NCBI GenBank assembly: GCA_937927675.1
Contig: CALBSG010000044.1
Location: 1-21,853, forward strand
Origin: an uncultured Paracoccaceae bacterium
GTDB lineage: Bacteria; Pseudomonadota; Alphaproteobacteria; Rhodobacterales; Rhodobacteraceae
Direction: 5' to 3'
Length of the DNA stretch: 21,853 nucleotides
Below the pieces are notes generated by a model that searched no databases, was not told the DNA's origin, and worked only from the letters and a program-made list of their open reading frames with translations. Below are positions 13,755 to 21,806 of this stretch, piece after piece. A program made the position numbers and the translations under genes. Numbering within the stretch: position 1 is the first letter of the stretch; every line of letters starts with the position of its first letter.

Positions 13755-14266
13755 GCGCCGTTTCAACCGGTGTTTTGGCGGGGCGGAGGCGATCCATCGC
13801 CCTCGCCTTGTTCCTTCTTGTGCAGACGCTGGCAGCCGTTTTTTTCGTAGGTGACGCCATCGCTGATATCGTCGAAGGCAATGTTGGGGCGCATATCTAC
13901 TTTGAACTCTTGGTCGCCATTGCCTTGGCGTTGGGGGTTGGTCTGGGCGCGCTTGCCTTGCGCCAAACGCTGGAAGAGCTGAAGGCGCAGGATGTGGCCC
14001 TGGCCTCGGCGCGGGGGGCTTTGGGCGATGTCATTGCGGCTCAATTCACCGATTGGGGCCTGACACCGGCCGAGCGCGACGTGGCGTTCCTGGCGCTCAA
14101 GGGTCTTGATGTCGCCGAAATCGCCGAGCTGCGCGGCCGCGCGGCGGGCACGGTGCGGGCGCAATTGACCCGCATTTATGCCAAGGCGGGGGTTTCTGGG
14201 CGCGCACAATTTGCCGCTTGGTTCGTCGAGGATTTGCTGGGAGAGGGCTTGGACAGCGAGGCGTGA
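13751..14266 (+). CDS. Membrane-anchored LuxR-type transcriptional regulator
   Basis: The 171-residue protein has two N-terminal transmembrane helices (about 15-34 and 50-70) with a short loop, a helical linker (TLEELKAQDVALASARGAL), and a C-terminal LuxR/GerE helix-turn-helix (about 103-163) with LTPAERDVAFLALKG and GTVRAQLTRIYAKAGVSGRA. There is no receiver or autoinducer domain. It starts with GTG at 13751, overlapping the cytochrome stop, with GGAGA upstream. A DNA-binding domain fixed to the membrane and coupled to a periplasmic PepSY protein and a membrane haem protein suggests a one-component envelope sensor. That is inference from context. Confidence 0.88.
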   Translation: MSAVSTGVLAGRRRSIALALFLLVQTLAAVFFVGDAIADIVEGNVGAHIYFELLVAIALALGVGLGALALRQTLEELKAQDVALASARGALGDVIAAQFTDWGLTPAERDVAFLALKGLDVAEIAELRGRAAGTVRAQLTRIYAKAGVSGRAQFAAWFVEDLLGEGLDSEA

Positions 14267-14326
14267 CGCTTGCTCACGGCCCGCCTTCCCGCTAGGAACA
14301 GCCAAACCCATTGATGAGGCCGCCCG

Positions 14327-15664
14327 ATGCGTCTGTCCCGCTACTTCCTGCCCGTGTTGAAAGAAAATCCCGCCGAGGCGCAGATCGTCTCGCACCGCTA
14401 CATGCTGCGGGCGGGCATGATCAAACAGCAGGCGGCAGGGATTTATTCTTGGCTGCCGCTGGGTCTGCGGGTGCTGAACCGCATCCAGCAGATCGTGCAT
14501 GAAGAACAGGAACGCGCGGGCCACATCCCCTTGCTGATGCCCACGCTGCAACCGGCAGACCTGTGGCGCGAAAGCGGGCGTTATGACGACTACGGTCAGG
14601 AAATGCTGCGCATCAAGGACCGTCAGGACCGCGAGATGCTTTATGGTCCGACGAACGAGGAGATGATCACCGACATCTTCCGGTCGCACGTCAACAGCTA
14701 CAAAGACCTGCCACTGACGCTGTACCATATCCAGTGGAAGTTCCGCGACGAGATGCGTCCGCGCTTTGGCGTGATGCGCGGTCGCGAATTCCTTATGAAA
14801 GACGGCTATAACTTTGACGTCGACAAGGCATCGGCCCTGCACGCCTACAACCGCCACATGGTCAGCTACCTGCGGACCTATGAGCGGATGGGCCTGACCG
14901 CCATCCCGATGCGCGCCGATTCCGGCCCGATTGGCGGCGATGACACGCATGAATTCCTCGTTCTGGCGTCAACTGGCGAATCCGAAGTGTTCTTCGATTC
15001 TGCGGTGACCGAGCTGAAACTGGGCAACCGCGACGTGGATTATGACAACCGCGACGAAGTGGCGGCGGTCTGCAAGGAATTCACCACGCTTTACGCCCGC
15101 ACCGACGAAACCCATGACGAGGCGCTGTTCAACGCCATTCCCGAAGAGCGCCGCAAGGTGGCCCGCGGCATCGAGGTTGGCCAGATCTTCTACTTCGGCA
15201 CCAAATATTCCGAGGCGATGGGCGCCACCGTTGTGACCGCCGACGGCTCCAAGGTGCCGGTCGAAATGGGCTCGCACGGCATTGGCGTGTCGCGCCTGTT
15301 GGGCGCGATCATCGAAGCCAGCCATGACGACAAGGGCATCATCTGGCCCGAAGGTGTCACCCCCTTCCCGGTGGGCATCGTGAACCTGAAACAGGGCGAC
15401 GCTGCGGCGGATGCGGCCTGTGAAGGGCTTTACAAGGCACTGGCAGCCAAGGGGCTGGAGGCGCTGTATGACGACCGCGACGAACGCGCGGGCGCCAAAT
15501 TCGCCACCATGGACCTGATCGGCCTGCCGTGGCGCATCACCGTCGGCCCGCGCGGGCTGGCGAATGGCGTGGTCGAGGTCACCTCGCGCCGCACCGGAAC
15601 AAGCGAAGAGATGTCGCCCGAAGCCGCCGTGGCGCGGATCGCGGAAATCTACGCGGGGATCTAA
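14327..15664 (+). CDS. proS: Prolyl-tRNA synthetase (short alphaproteobacterial type)
   Basis: ProRS charges tRNA-Pro. The 445-residue protein is a class II synthetase: motif 1 region LPLGLRVLNRI, motif 2 FRDEMRPRFGVMRGREF (about 142-158), motif 3 MGSHGIGVSRLLGAIIE (about 315-331), and an anticodon-binding domain (about 345-440) containing DDRDERAGAKFATMDLIG. The typical bacterial ProRS is about 570 residues because of an inserted editing domain; that insertion is absent here, as is known for alphaproteobacteria. GAGG 7 bases before the ATG supports the start. It is followed by a strong hairpin. Confidence 0.96.
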   Translation: MRLSRYFLPVLKENPAEAQIVSHRYMLRAGMIKQQAAGIYSWLPLGLRVLNRIQQIVHEEQERAGHIPLLMPTLQPADLWRESGRYDDYGQEMLRIKDRQDREMLYGPTNEEMITDIFRSHVNSYKDLPLTLYHIQWKFRDEMRPRFGVMRGREFLMKDGYNFDVDKASALHAYNRHMVSYLRTYERMGLTAIPMRADSGPIGGDDTHEFLVLASTGESEVFFDSAVTELKLGNRDVDYDNRDEVAAVCKEFTTLYARTDETHDEALFNAIPEERRKVARGIEVGQIFYFGTKYSEAMGATVVTADGSKVPVEMGSHGIGVSRLLGAIIEASHDDKGIIWPEGVTPFPVGIVNLKQGDAAADAACEGLYKALAAKGLEALYDDRDERAGAKFATMDLIGLPWRITVGPRGLANGVVEVTSRRTGTSEEMSPEAAVARIAEIYAGI

Positions 15665-15714
15665 GACCCGATCGCTTGGCGCGATCGTGCGGATGCCTAT
15701 CTGACAAGTTCGAG

Positions 15715-15744
15715 AGGCGGCGGCGGGATTCCCCGCCGCCGCCT
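15715..15744 (+). terminator. GC-rich hairpin after proS
   Basis: A 13-base perfect stem (arms 15715-15727 and 15732-15744, loop ATTC) with GGCGGCGGCGGG core is followed by TGACCTTT, only a weak T-tract. A second hairpin (CGATCGC, TTGGC, GCGATCG at 15669-15687) stands between it and the proS stop. Confidence 0.7.
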
Positions 15745-15800
15745 TGACCTTTCCCCCCCCAAGCCTCACTCTGCCCGCAAAACAAGAATGAGCAGGTCCA

Positions 15801-17087
15801 TTGGCCCAAACCTCCCCCTTTTCCCGTTTTGAGTTCATGATTGCCTGGCGCTATTTGCGCGCCAAACGTGCCGAGGGTGGGGTCTCGGTGATGACATGGA
15901 TTTCGCTGATCGGCATCACGCTGGCCGTGTTTGCGCTGATTGCCACGCTGGCCGTCCGCGCAGGGTTCCGGGCCGAGTTTGTTGACACCATTCTGGGCGC
16001 CAATGCGCATGTCACCGTCTATTCCGCCGGTCATCCGACGGCCGATGGCCGCATGATCAAGGCCTTTGAAGACTATGATGCGGTGGCGGGACGGCTGGGT
16101 CAGATCCCCGGTGTGACGCGGGCCGCGCCCTTGATCAAAGGCCAAGTCATGGTCACCGCCGCCCAAGGCCCCAGCCTTGGGGCCGAGGTTTTTGGCATCC
16201 GGCTGGCAGACCTGAAATCCATCCCGCGGGTCGGTGCCGGCTCGGACGCTTATGGCAATATCGACGATTTCGACAAAGGCATCGCCATCGGTTCAGGCAT
16301 CGCACGGGAATTGGGCGTGACGGTCGGCGACCGTATCCGTCTTGTCGCACCGTCGGGCGTCAAGACCGCCTTTGGCACCAGCCCGCGCGTCAATGCCTAT
16401 CAGGTGACCTATGTGTTCACCGCAGGCCGCTGGGATATCGACCGCACCCGCATTTACATGCCCTTTGCCGAAGCGCAGTCCTATTTCAACCGCGAAGGGC
16501 TGGCGGATGAATTCGAGGTCATGGTGAAAGACCCCGAAAACATCGACGCCTATACGTTGCCCGCCGTCGCCGCAGCAGGCGAAGACGCCTTGATCTGGAC
16601 GTGGCGCGACGCGGCCGGTTCGTTCCTGCGGGCCTTGGATATCGAGGACAATGTGATGTTCATCATCTTGTCGATCCTTGTGCTGATCGCGGCGATGAAC
16701 ATCGTCTCTGGCCTTATCATGCTGGTAAAAAACAAGGGGCGCGACATTGGCATCCTGCGCACCATGGGGCTGACAGAAGGCTCCATCCTGCGGGTGTTCT
16801 TCATCTGTGGGGCGTTTACCGGGCTTGTCGGCACTGCGATGGGCGTGGCCTTGGGCTGCCTTTTCGCGATCTACATCGATCCGATATTCTCTTTCGTCAA
16901 TTACATGGCGGGTGGCGGGGTCTGGGATCCGTCCATCCGCGGAATCTATGCGCTGCCTGCCAAGCTGCAATGGGGCGATGTGATGTCGGCGGTGGGCCTG
17001 TCGTTGGGGCTTTCCTTCATCGTCACGTTTTTCCCCGCGCGCCGCGCGGCGCGGATGAACCCGGTAGAGGCGCTGCGTTATGAATGA
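15801..17087 (+). CDS. Lipoprotein-releasing ABC transporter permease, LolC/LolE family
   Basis: With LolD, this inner-membrane permease extracts mature lipoproteins and hands them to LolA for the outer membrane. The 428 residues show the LolC/E plan: an N-terminal helix (about 28-50), a large periplasmic domain (about 51-275) and three C-terminal helices (about 279-301, 324-349 and 388-412). Family motifs are FMIAWRYLRAKRAEGGVSVM, NIVSGLIMLVKNKGRDIGIL and ARRAARMNPVEALRYE. The start is TTG at 15801; no in-frame ATG lies upstream, and TTG gives the expected stretch before MIAWRYL. Only one permease is present here, as in species with a single LolC/E hybrid (LolF-like). It overlaps lolD by 8 bases. 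Confidence 0.93.
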   Translation: MAQTSPFSRFEFMIAWRYLRAKRAEGGVSVMTWISLIGITLAVFALIATLAVRAGFRAEFVDTILGANAHVTVYSAGHPTADGRMIKAFEDYDAVAGRLGQIPGVTRAAPLIKGQVMVTAAQGPSLGAEVFGIRLADLKSIPRVGAGSDAYGNIDDFDKGIAIGSGIARELGVTVGDRIRLVAPSGVKTAFGTSPRVNAYQVTYVFTAGRWDIDRTRIYMPFAEAQSYFNREGLADEFEVMVKDPENIDAYTLPAVAAAGEDALIWTWRDAAGSFLRALDIEDNVMFIILSILVLIAAMNIVSGLIMLVKNKGRDIGILRTMGLTEGSILRVFFICGAFTGLVGTAMGVALGCLFAIYIDPIFSFVNYMAGGGVWDPSIRGIYALPAKLQWGDVMSAVGLSLGLSFIVTFFPARRAARMNPVEALRYE

Positions 17088-17793
17088 TTATGCGCTGGAA
17101 CTTGCCGGCATCGAAAAGGTCTACAAACGCGGCTTGCCCGGCGAGGTTGCCGTTCTGCGGGGCGCAACGCTTGAGGTGAAGCGCGGCGAGGTGGTGGCCT
17201 TGGTCGCGCCCTCGGGGGCGGGCAAATCGACGCTTCTGCATATCGCGGGGCTTTTGGATACGCCGGATGCGGGGTCTGTTGCGCTGACAGGGCGCAATAT
17301 GGTCGGGCTTTCGGATCGGGATCGCACTTTGGCCCGGCGCGGCGATGTGGGCTTCATCTATCAATTCCACCACCTTCTGCCGGAATTCACCGCACTAGAA
17401 AATGTGGTGATCCCGCAACTGGCCAATGGGGCCAGCCAGCACGAGGCCGAAGCCCGCGCCATGGCGCTTTTGGGGCGTGTGGGCGTGGCTGACCGCGCCA
17501 GTCATCGCCCGGCGGCCTTGTCGGGCGGCGAACAGCAGCGGGTGGCCTTTTGCCGCGCCCTCGCCAATGGTCCAAAACTGTTGCTGGCCGATGAACCGAC
17601 GGGGAACCTTGACCCTGAAACCTCGGATCAGGTGTTTTCGGCTCTGATGGCCTTGGTGCGTGAAACCGGGCTTGCAGCGCTGATTGCCACGCATAATCTG
17701 GAACTGGCTGCACGGATGGACCGGGTGGTGCGGCTGGATCAGGGCCGTGTGAGCGAGATCAAGGCAAACGCGCCGAAATCGGCGCAGGTATAA
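17080..17793 (+). CDS. lolD: Lipoprotein-releasing ABC transporter ATPase LolD
   Basis: LolD drives lipoprotein release by the LolC/E permease. The 237-residue ATPase has Walker A APSGAGKST (about 43-51), the Q-loop region FIYQFHHLLPEFTALENV, the ABC signature LSGGEQQRV, Walker B LLLADEPTGNLD and the H-loop ATHN. FHHLLPEFTALENV is characteristic of LolD. The first residue of Walker A is Ala in place of the usual Gly; the rest is intact, so activity is expected. The ATG overlaps the permease stop by 8 bases. Confidence 0.95.
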   Translation: MNDYALELAGIEKVYKRGLPGEVAVLRGATLEVKRGEVVALVAPSGAGKSTLLHIAGLLDTPDAGSVALTGRNMVGLSDRDRTLARRGDVGFIYQFHHLLPEFTALENVVIPQLANGASQHEAEARAMALLGRVGVADRASHRPAALSGGEQQRVAFCRALANGPKLLLADEPTGNLDPETSDQVFSALMALVRETGLAALIATHNLELAARMDRVVRLDQGRVSEIKANAPKSAQV

Positions 17794-17811
17794 GAAAAAC
17801 AGGAGAGGCAG

Positions 17812-18219
17812 ATGGCCCATTTTCCGAAAATTCTGGCGCTGTTGTGTCTGCCCGCTCTGGCGGCTTGCGTCGATACCAAAGACACGGCCGACACTGGGGC
17901 CGAAGATTTCGCGACCTATTGCGCGGCCTGCCACGGGCCGACCGGCAAGGGCGATGGCGATGCGGCAGCGGGTTTGGCACGCAAGCCTGCAAACCTGACG
18001 CGGCTTTCGGCCAAGAATGGCGGCAAGTTCCCGACCACGCGGGTTATGGCGCAGATCTGGGGCTATGCCGGGGCCAAGGGGCGCGGTGTGATGCCTGATT
18101 TCGGACCGATGTTGCAGGGGGAAATGGTGCCCTATGACGGCGGGGACGGCATTGAAACGCCCACGCCGATCCGGTTGGTTGAATTGGCGGAATACCTTAA
18201 GCGGCTTCAGCAGAAGTAA
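17812..18219 (+). CDS. c-type cytochrome, predicted lipoprotein
   Basis: This 135-residue protein has a signal peptide ending in a lipobox, L16-A17-A18-C19, so it should be lipidated by Lgt. One haem-binding motif is present, C37-A-A-C40-H41 (ATYCAACHGPTGKGDGD), and M94 in RGVMPDFG is the probable sixth haem ligand. The fold is a class I mono-haem cytochrome c, facing the periplasm. It lies 18 bases behind lolD with AGGAGAGGC before the ATG, so it is likely cotranscribed with the Lol genes. Its electron partner is not evident. Confidence 0.92.
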   Translation: MAHFPKILALLCLPALAACVDTKDTADTGAEDFATYCAACHGPTGKGDGDAAAGLARKPANLTRLSAKNGGKFPTTRVMAQIWGYAGAKGRGVMPDFGPMLQGEMVPYDGGDGIETPTPIRLVELAEYLKRLQQK

Positions 18220-18239
18220 CCTAGGTCGCTGCTACGCGC

Positions 18240-18923
18240 TTATGGCGCGGGCCAGACGCCAATGATCGGGGCATGCAAATGCCACAGGCCGACCCACAGC
18301 AGGAGCGCTAGCACAAAGCGCCCCAGCGATGGTCGTGTTAGCGGCTTCCAGCGGCCTGAGATCATCGCAGCAAATGGCAAAAGGCCCGTGCGGGCGGTCA
18401 GGTGCTGCCATGCCGCAGCGCCCATGGTCTGGCGGCGGCGCGCCTCCATCACCTTCATCCCGATCAGCGCCAGCAGCAGGAACGGCGCAAACAAGATGAC
18501 ATGTGCCAAATCGCCGTTGGGCAAAAGATGGGCGCCCGACCACAGCGCCAGCGCCCAAAGCAGGGGTTGCCGCGTCACGCCTGCAATGCCGGGGTGGTCG
18601 GGGTCAAATCCTGTTTGCCGCCCCTCAAAGGCAAAGGGGTTCGGTGCGGCAATGCCAAAGCTGCCCAAGGCGATCGCCATTGGCATGACGATGTTGACCA
18701 CCCAACGGTGCCAGCCTGCCTGATCCCACAGCGGCACAAAGGGTGCCCGACCCGCCGCAGAGATCAGCCACCACAGAAGGGCCATGGAAAGCGCCGAGAA
18801 AACGAAGATATAGCCACGCTCGCCCAAGCGATGAACGATCGCTCCCTTTAGGCCCAAGGCCGCAGGCAGGCGGTGCGATACCATGAAAAGCCCCATGGCG
18901 AGGGCAAGTTCGATCCAGTCCAT
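18240..18923 (-). CDS. NnrU-like integral membrane protein
   Basis: This 227-residue protein has about six transmembrane helices. It has the NnrU-family pattern: FMVSHRLPAA near the N-terminus, IAPNPFAFEG-like IAAPNPFAFEGRQTG in the middle and GVTRQPLLWALALWSGAHLL, followed by LPNGDLAHVILF. NnrU proteins are linked to nitric-oxide metabolism and denitrification in some species and resemble isoprenoid isomerases (Z-ISO) in plants, but many copies have no known role. No denitrification gene is nearby. It starts 9 bases after the glpR stop on the same strand, so they may share a transcript. Confidence 0.85.
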   Translation of the reverse strand: MDWIELALAMGLFMVSHRLPAALGLKGAIVHRLGERGYIFVFSALSMALLWWLISAAGRAPFVPLWDQAGWHRWVVNIVMPMAIALGSFGIAAPNPFAFEGRQTGFDPDHPGIAGVTRQPLLWALALWSGAHLLPNGDLAHVILFAPFLLLALIGMKVMEARRRQTMGAAAWQHLTARTGLLPFAAMISGRWKPLTRPSLGRFVLALLLWVGLWHLHAPIIGVWPAP

Positions 18924-18932
18924 GCGGTCAGA

Positions 18933-19703
18933 CTAGGCGAGCGTCGGTGCGACCACAACCTCGCACCCCCATTCAGTGCAGCGGCGGGTCAGTTCTGGCG
19001 GCAGCGGCTGATCGGTGAAAAGCTTTGCCACCGGAGAAAGCGAAGCAATCCGCGCCGGGGCGCTGCGCGTCAGCTTCATGTGATCGGCCACCACGAAGGT
19101 TGTTCGCGCTTGGGCCAGAATGGCGCGCGAAACCCGCACCTCTGCCAGATCATAATCCAGAAGATCGCCGTCCTGATCTAGGGCCGAGGCCCCCAAGACG
19201 GCGATATCCACCTTGAACTGGCCAAAGAATTCCGCCGTCAAAGCCCCGACCAATCCGCCATCCGACCGCCGCAAGGCGCCCCCGGTCACCACAATCTCGC
19301 AGCCCGGATTGGCGCCAAGAATATTGGCGACATTCATGTTGTTGGTGATGACTGTCAGATTGCGGTGATGCAGCAGCGCCTGCGCGACGGCTTCGGTCGT
19401 GGTGCCAAGCGTCAGAATAACTGAGGAATTTTCGGGAATGGCGGCCGCAACGGCGGCACCGATAGCCTGCTTTCCGCTGGCGTTCAGTTTGCGGCGACGT
19501 TCATAGGCGATATTGACCATGCCCTGCCGTGGCACCGCGCCGCCATGCACCCGGTCAAGATGGCCAAGATCGGCCAGATCGCCAAGGTCACGGCGAATGG
19601 TTTGGGCTGCAACATCAAAATGCTTGGCAAGATCGTCCACCATCACCCGCCCCATAGAACGGGCAAGGGATAGAATTTCCATTTGGCGCGGGTTCAAGCT
19701 CAT
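18933..19703 (-). CDS. glpR: DeoR-family repressor GlpR
   Basis: This 256-residue regulator has an N-terminal helix-turn-helix (about 5-58: NPRQMEILSLARSMGRVMVD, then AAQTIRRDLGDLADLG and VHGGAV) and a C-terminal sugar-phosphate-sensing domain with LTLGTTTEAVAQAL, ITNNMNVANIL, GGALRRSDGGLVG and VVADHMKLTRSAP. This matches GlpR, which binds glycerol-3-phosphate and represses glp genes. It is divergent from glpD, which is the natural target, and a mirrored site lies between them at 19761-19779. The ribosome-binding site is weak. Confidence 0.9.
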   Translation of the reverse strand: MSLNPRQMEILSLARSMGRVMVDDLAKHFDVAAQTIRRDLGDLADLGHLDRVHGGAVPRQGMVNIAYERRRKLNASGKQAIGAAVAAAIPENSSVILTLGTTTEAVAQALLHHRNLTVITNNMNVANILGANPGCEIVVTGGALRRSDGGLVGALTAEFFGQFKVDIAVLGASALDQDGDLLDYDLAEVRVSRAILAQARTTFVVADHMKLTRSAPARIASLSPVAKLFTDQPLPPELTRRCTEWGCEVVVAPTLA

Positions 19704-19760
19704 TCAGGAAGGTTAGGAAGATTGGCGCGCAGAGGCAAGAGCCGCAATGCGCGATTTAGC

Positions 19761-19779
19761 TCGCTTTAGTGTAAAGCGA
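19761..19779. promoter_or_regulatory. Probable GlpR operator between glpR and glpD
   Basis: TCGCTTTA (19761-19768) and TAAAGCGA (19772-19779) are perfect mirror images around GTG. Its position between the divergent repressor and target, and the overlap with the AAGCGAACA stretch, recall DeoR-family sites. TTGACC at 19790-19795 is a possible glpD -35; the -10 is unclear. ATGCGCGATTT-like sequence occurs on both sides (19747-19757 and near 19797-19809). Confidence 0.55.
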
Positions 19780-19839
19780 ACATTTACGATTGACCCATGC
19801 GCGCGATTTTGACACATTTATCCTGATTGGGAGGTCGAC

Positions 19840-21378
19840 ATGACTGACACGGCCATTGCAGACATTTTCATCATTGGTGGCGGCATTAATGGCTGCGGCA
19901 TTGCGCGCGACGCGGCTGGGCGCGGGTTGAAGGTGGTTCTGGCCGAGCAGGGCGATCTGGCGCAGGGTACCTCATCGGCCTCGACCAAGCTTTTCCATGG
20001 CGGGCTGCGCTATCTGGAATATTTTGAATTCCGCCTTGTGCGCGAGGCTTTGGCTGAACGCGAAACCTTGCTGCGGGCGATGCCGCATATCGCTTGGCCG
20101 TTGCGCTTTGTGCTGCCGCTGAGCCCCGAGATGCGTTTTGACAGCGACACGCCCACCAGTCGCCTTTTGGGCTGGATCATGCCTTGGGCCAAGGGGCGGC
20201 GGCCGGAGTGGCTGATCCGTTTGGGGTTGCTGCTGTATGATACTCTGGGTGGCCGCAAGATTTTGCCCGCGACACGAAAGCTGGATCTGCGGGGGGATCC
20301 CGCGGGGCGTTACCTGAAATCCAACTATTTGAAAGCGTTTGAGTATTCTGATGTCTGGGTACAGGACGCCCGGCTGGTGGTTTTGAACGCCCGCGATGCG
20401 GCGGCACGAGGGGCAACGATCCTTGTGCGGTCAAAAGTCATCGAGGCGCGGCGCGAGGATGGGCATTGGGTGGTGACCGTTGAGGGAGCGGCGGGGCGCA
20501 GGGCCTATCGCGCCCGTGCCTTGGTGAACGCCGGCGGCCCTTGGGTAGCCGACATCATCCGCGATGTGGCCAAGGTCGAAACGCGTGATCGGATCCGACT
20601 GGTGCGCGGCAGTCATATCGTTGTGCCAAAGCTTTACGACCATGGACGCGCCTATTTTTTCCAAGGTCGCGATGGGCGCATCATCTTTGCCATTCCCTAT
20701 GAGCAGGACTTTACCCTGATCGGCACCACGGATCAGGATCACGACGGCACCCCGGCAGATGCGCGCTGTTCCGATGCGGAGCGGGATTATCTTTTATCTT
20801 TTGCCAACGGCTACTTCGCCAAATCCGTGTCGGCAAAAGACATCGTCTGGACCTATTCCGGCGTGCGGCCGCTTTACAACGACGGCGCGTCGTCGGCGAC
20901 TGCGGCAACGCGGGATTATGTGCTGAAAATCGATGGGGAGGTTGCCCCGCTTCTGAACGTCTTTGGCGGCAAGATCACCACCTATCGGCGCTTGGCAGAG
21001 AATGCGCTCGCCAGACTCGCGCCGTTTTTTCAAGAGATTGGTCCGAACTGGACTGCGGGCGTGCCGTTGCCGGGCGGTGACTTTGCCCATGATGGCGTCG
21101 CGACGCTGGTCGCCGATCTTGCCGCCCGCTACCCGTTCCTGACCCCGTCCGAGGCCCAGCGTCTGATCCGCGCTTATGGCACCGAGGCGGCGGCGGTCCT
21201 GGGGCAGGCCCAAAGTCGGGCGGATCTTGGACACGACTTTGGCGGCGGCCTGTTTGAGGCAGAGGTGCGCTGGCAGATGCGCCACGAATGGGCGCGTCGG
21301 GCGGATGATGTGGTCTGGCGCCGCACCAAACTGGGGTTGAAAATGACGACCGAGGAGATTGCCGCGCTTGACGCCTTC
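19840..21378 (+). CDS. glpD: Glycerol-3-phosphate dehydrogenase GlpD (C-terminus replaced by a chimeric join)
   Basis: GlpD is a membrane-bound FAD enzyme that oxidises glycerol-3-phosphate to DHAP and gives electrons to quinone. The N-terminus holds the FAD motif IIGGGINGCGIARDAAGRGL; STKLFHGGLRYLEYFEFRLV, TYSGVRPLYND and FGGKITTYRRLAENAL follow. The C-terminal domain is recognisable to RHEWARRADDVVWRRTKLGL and TTEEIAALDAF at residues about 480-513. The true protein should end within a few residues to a few tens of residues after this. Instead the frame continues into FtsZ sequence. GGGAGG 5 bases before the ATG sets the start. It is divergent from glpR and probably repressed by it. Confidence 0.93.
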
Positions 21379-21806
21379 ATGATTGCCGACGACGTGCTTC
21401 GTTCGGGTGTTCAGGGAATCACCGACCTCATCGCTGTTCCAGGTCTGATTAACGTCGACTTTGCCGACGTACGCTCGGTAATGCAGGGCGCTGGCTCGGC
21501 TCTCATGGGTATCGGAAGCGCTAAGGGCGAGGACCGAGCAGTTCGCGCCGCCGAGGCCGCGATCTCTAGCCCGATGCTCGAAACCAGCATCGACGGCGCT
21601 CACGGAGTTCTGCTCTCGTTCCAGGGTGCGTCAAACATCGGTCTCCACGAGATCGACGAGGCGGCCCGTCTGGTTCAAGAAGCCGTCAGCCCACAGGCAA
21701 ACGTAATCTTCGGATGCACCATCGACGACAGCCTCGGAGACGAGATTCGCATCACGGTCATCGCAGCTGGTTTTGACTCCGCAAACCAGGTGCGTCGTCC
21801 GGTAGC
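21370..21806 (+). pseudogene. ftsZ: Fragment of FtsZ from another organism (chimeric join)
   Basis: Residues 511-655 of the apparent fusion are the second half of an FtsZ GTPase: GVQGITDLIAVPGLINVDFA, which includes the T7-loop NVDFAD that completes the active site, then GAGSALMGIG, DGAHGVLLSFQGASNIGL, IDDSLGDEIRITVIAAGFD. The style (HGVLLSFQG, LVQEAVSP, IIFG-like VIFGCTIDD) is actinobacterial, not alphaproteobacterial. Codon use also changes from the neighbouring genes, with more GGA, GTA, CCA and GCT. The fragment lacks the N-terminal GTP-binding half and is cut off by adapter sequence. It has no promoter or start of its own, and should not be counted as a gene of this organism. Confidence 0.9.

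Noticed and set aside
12765..13766. 333-residue minus-strand open frame
   Set aside because: It is antisense to the PepSY and cytochrome b561 genes, whose overlapping starts, ribosome-binding site and motifs are convincing.
13763..14950. 395-residue minus-strand open frame
   Set aside because: It is antisense to the LuxR-type gene and proS, both with clear motifs.
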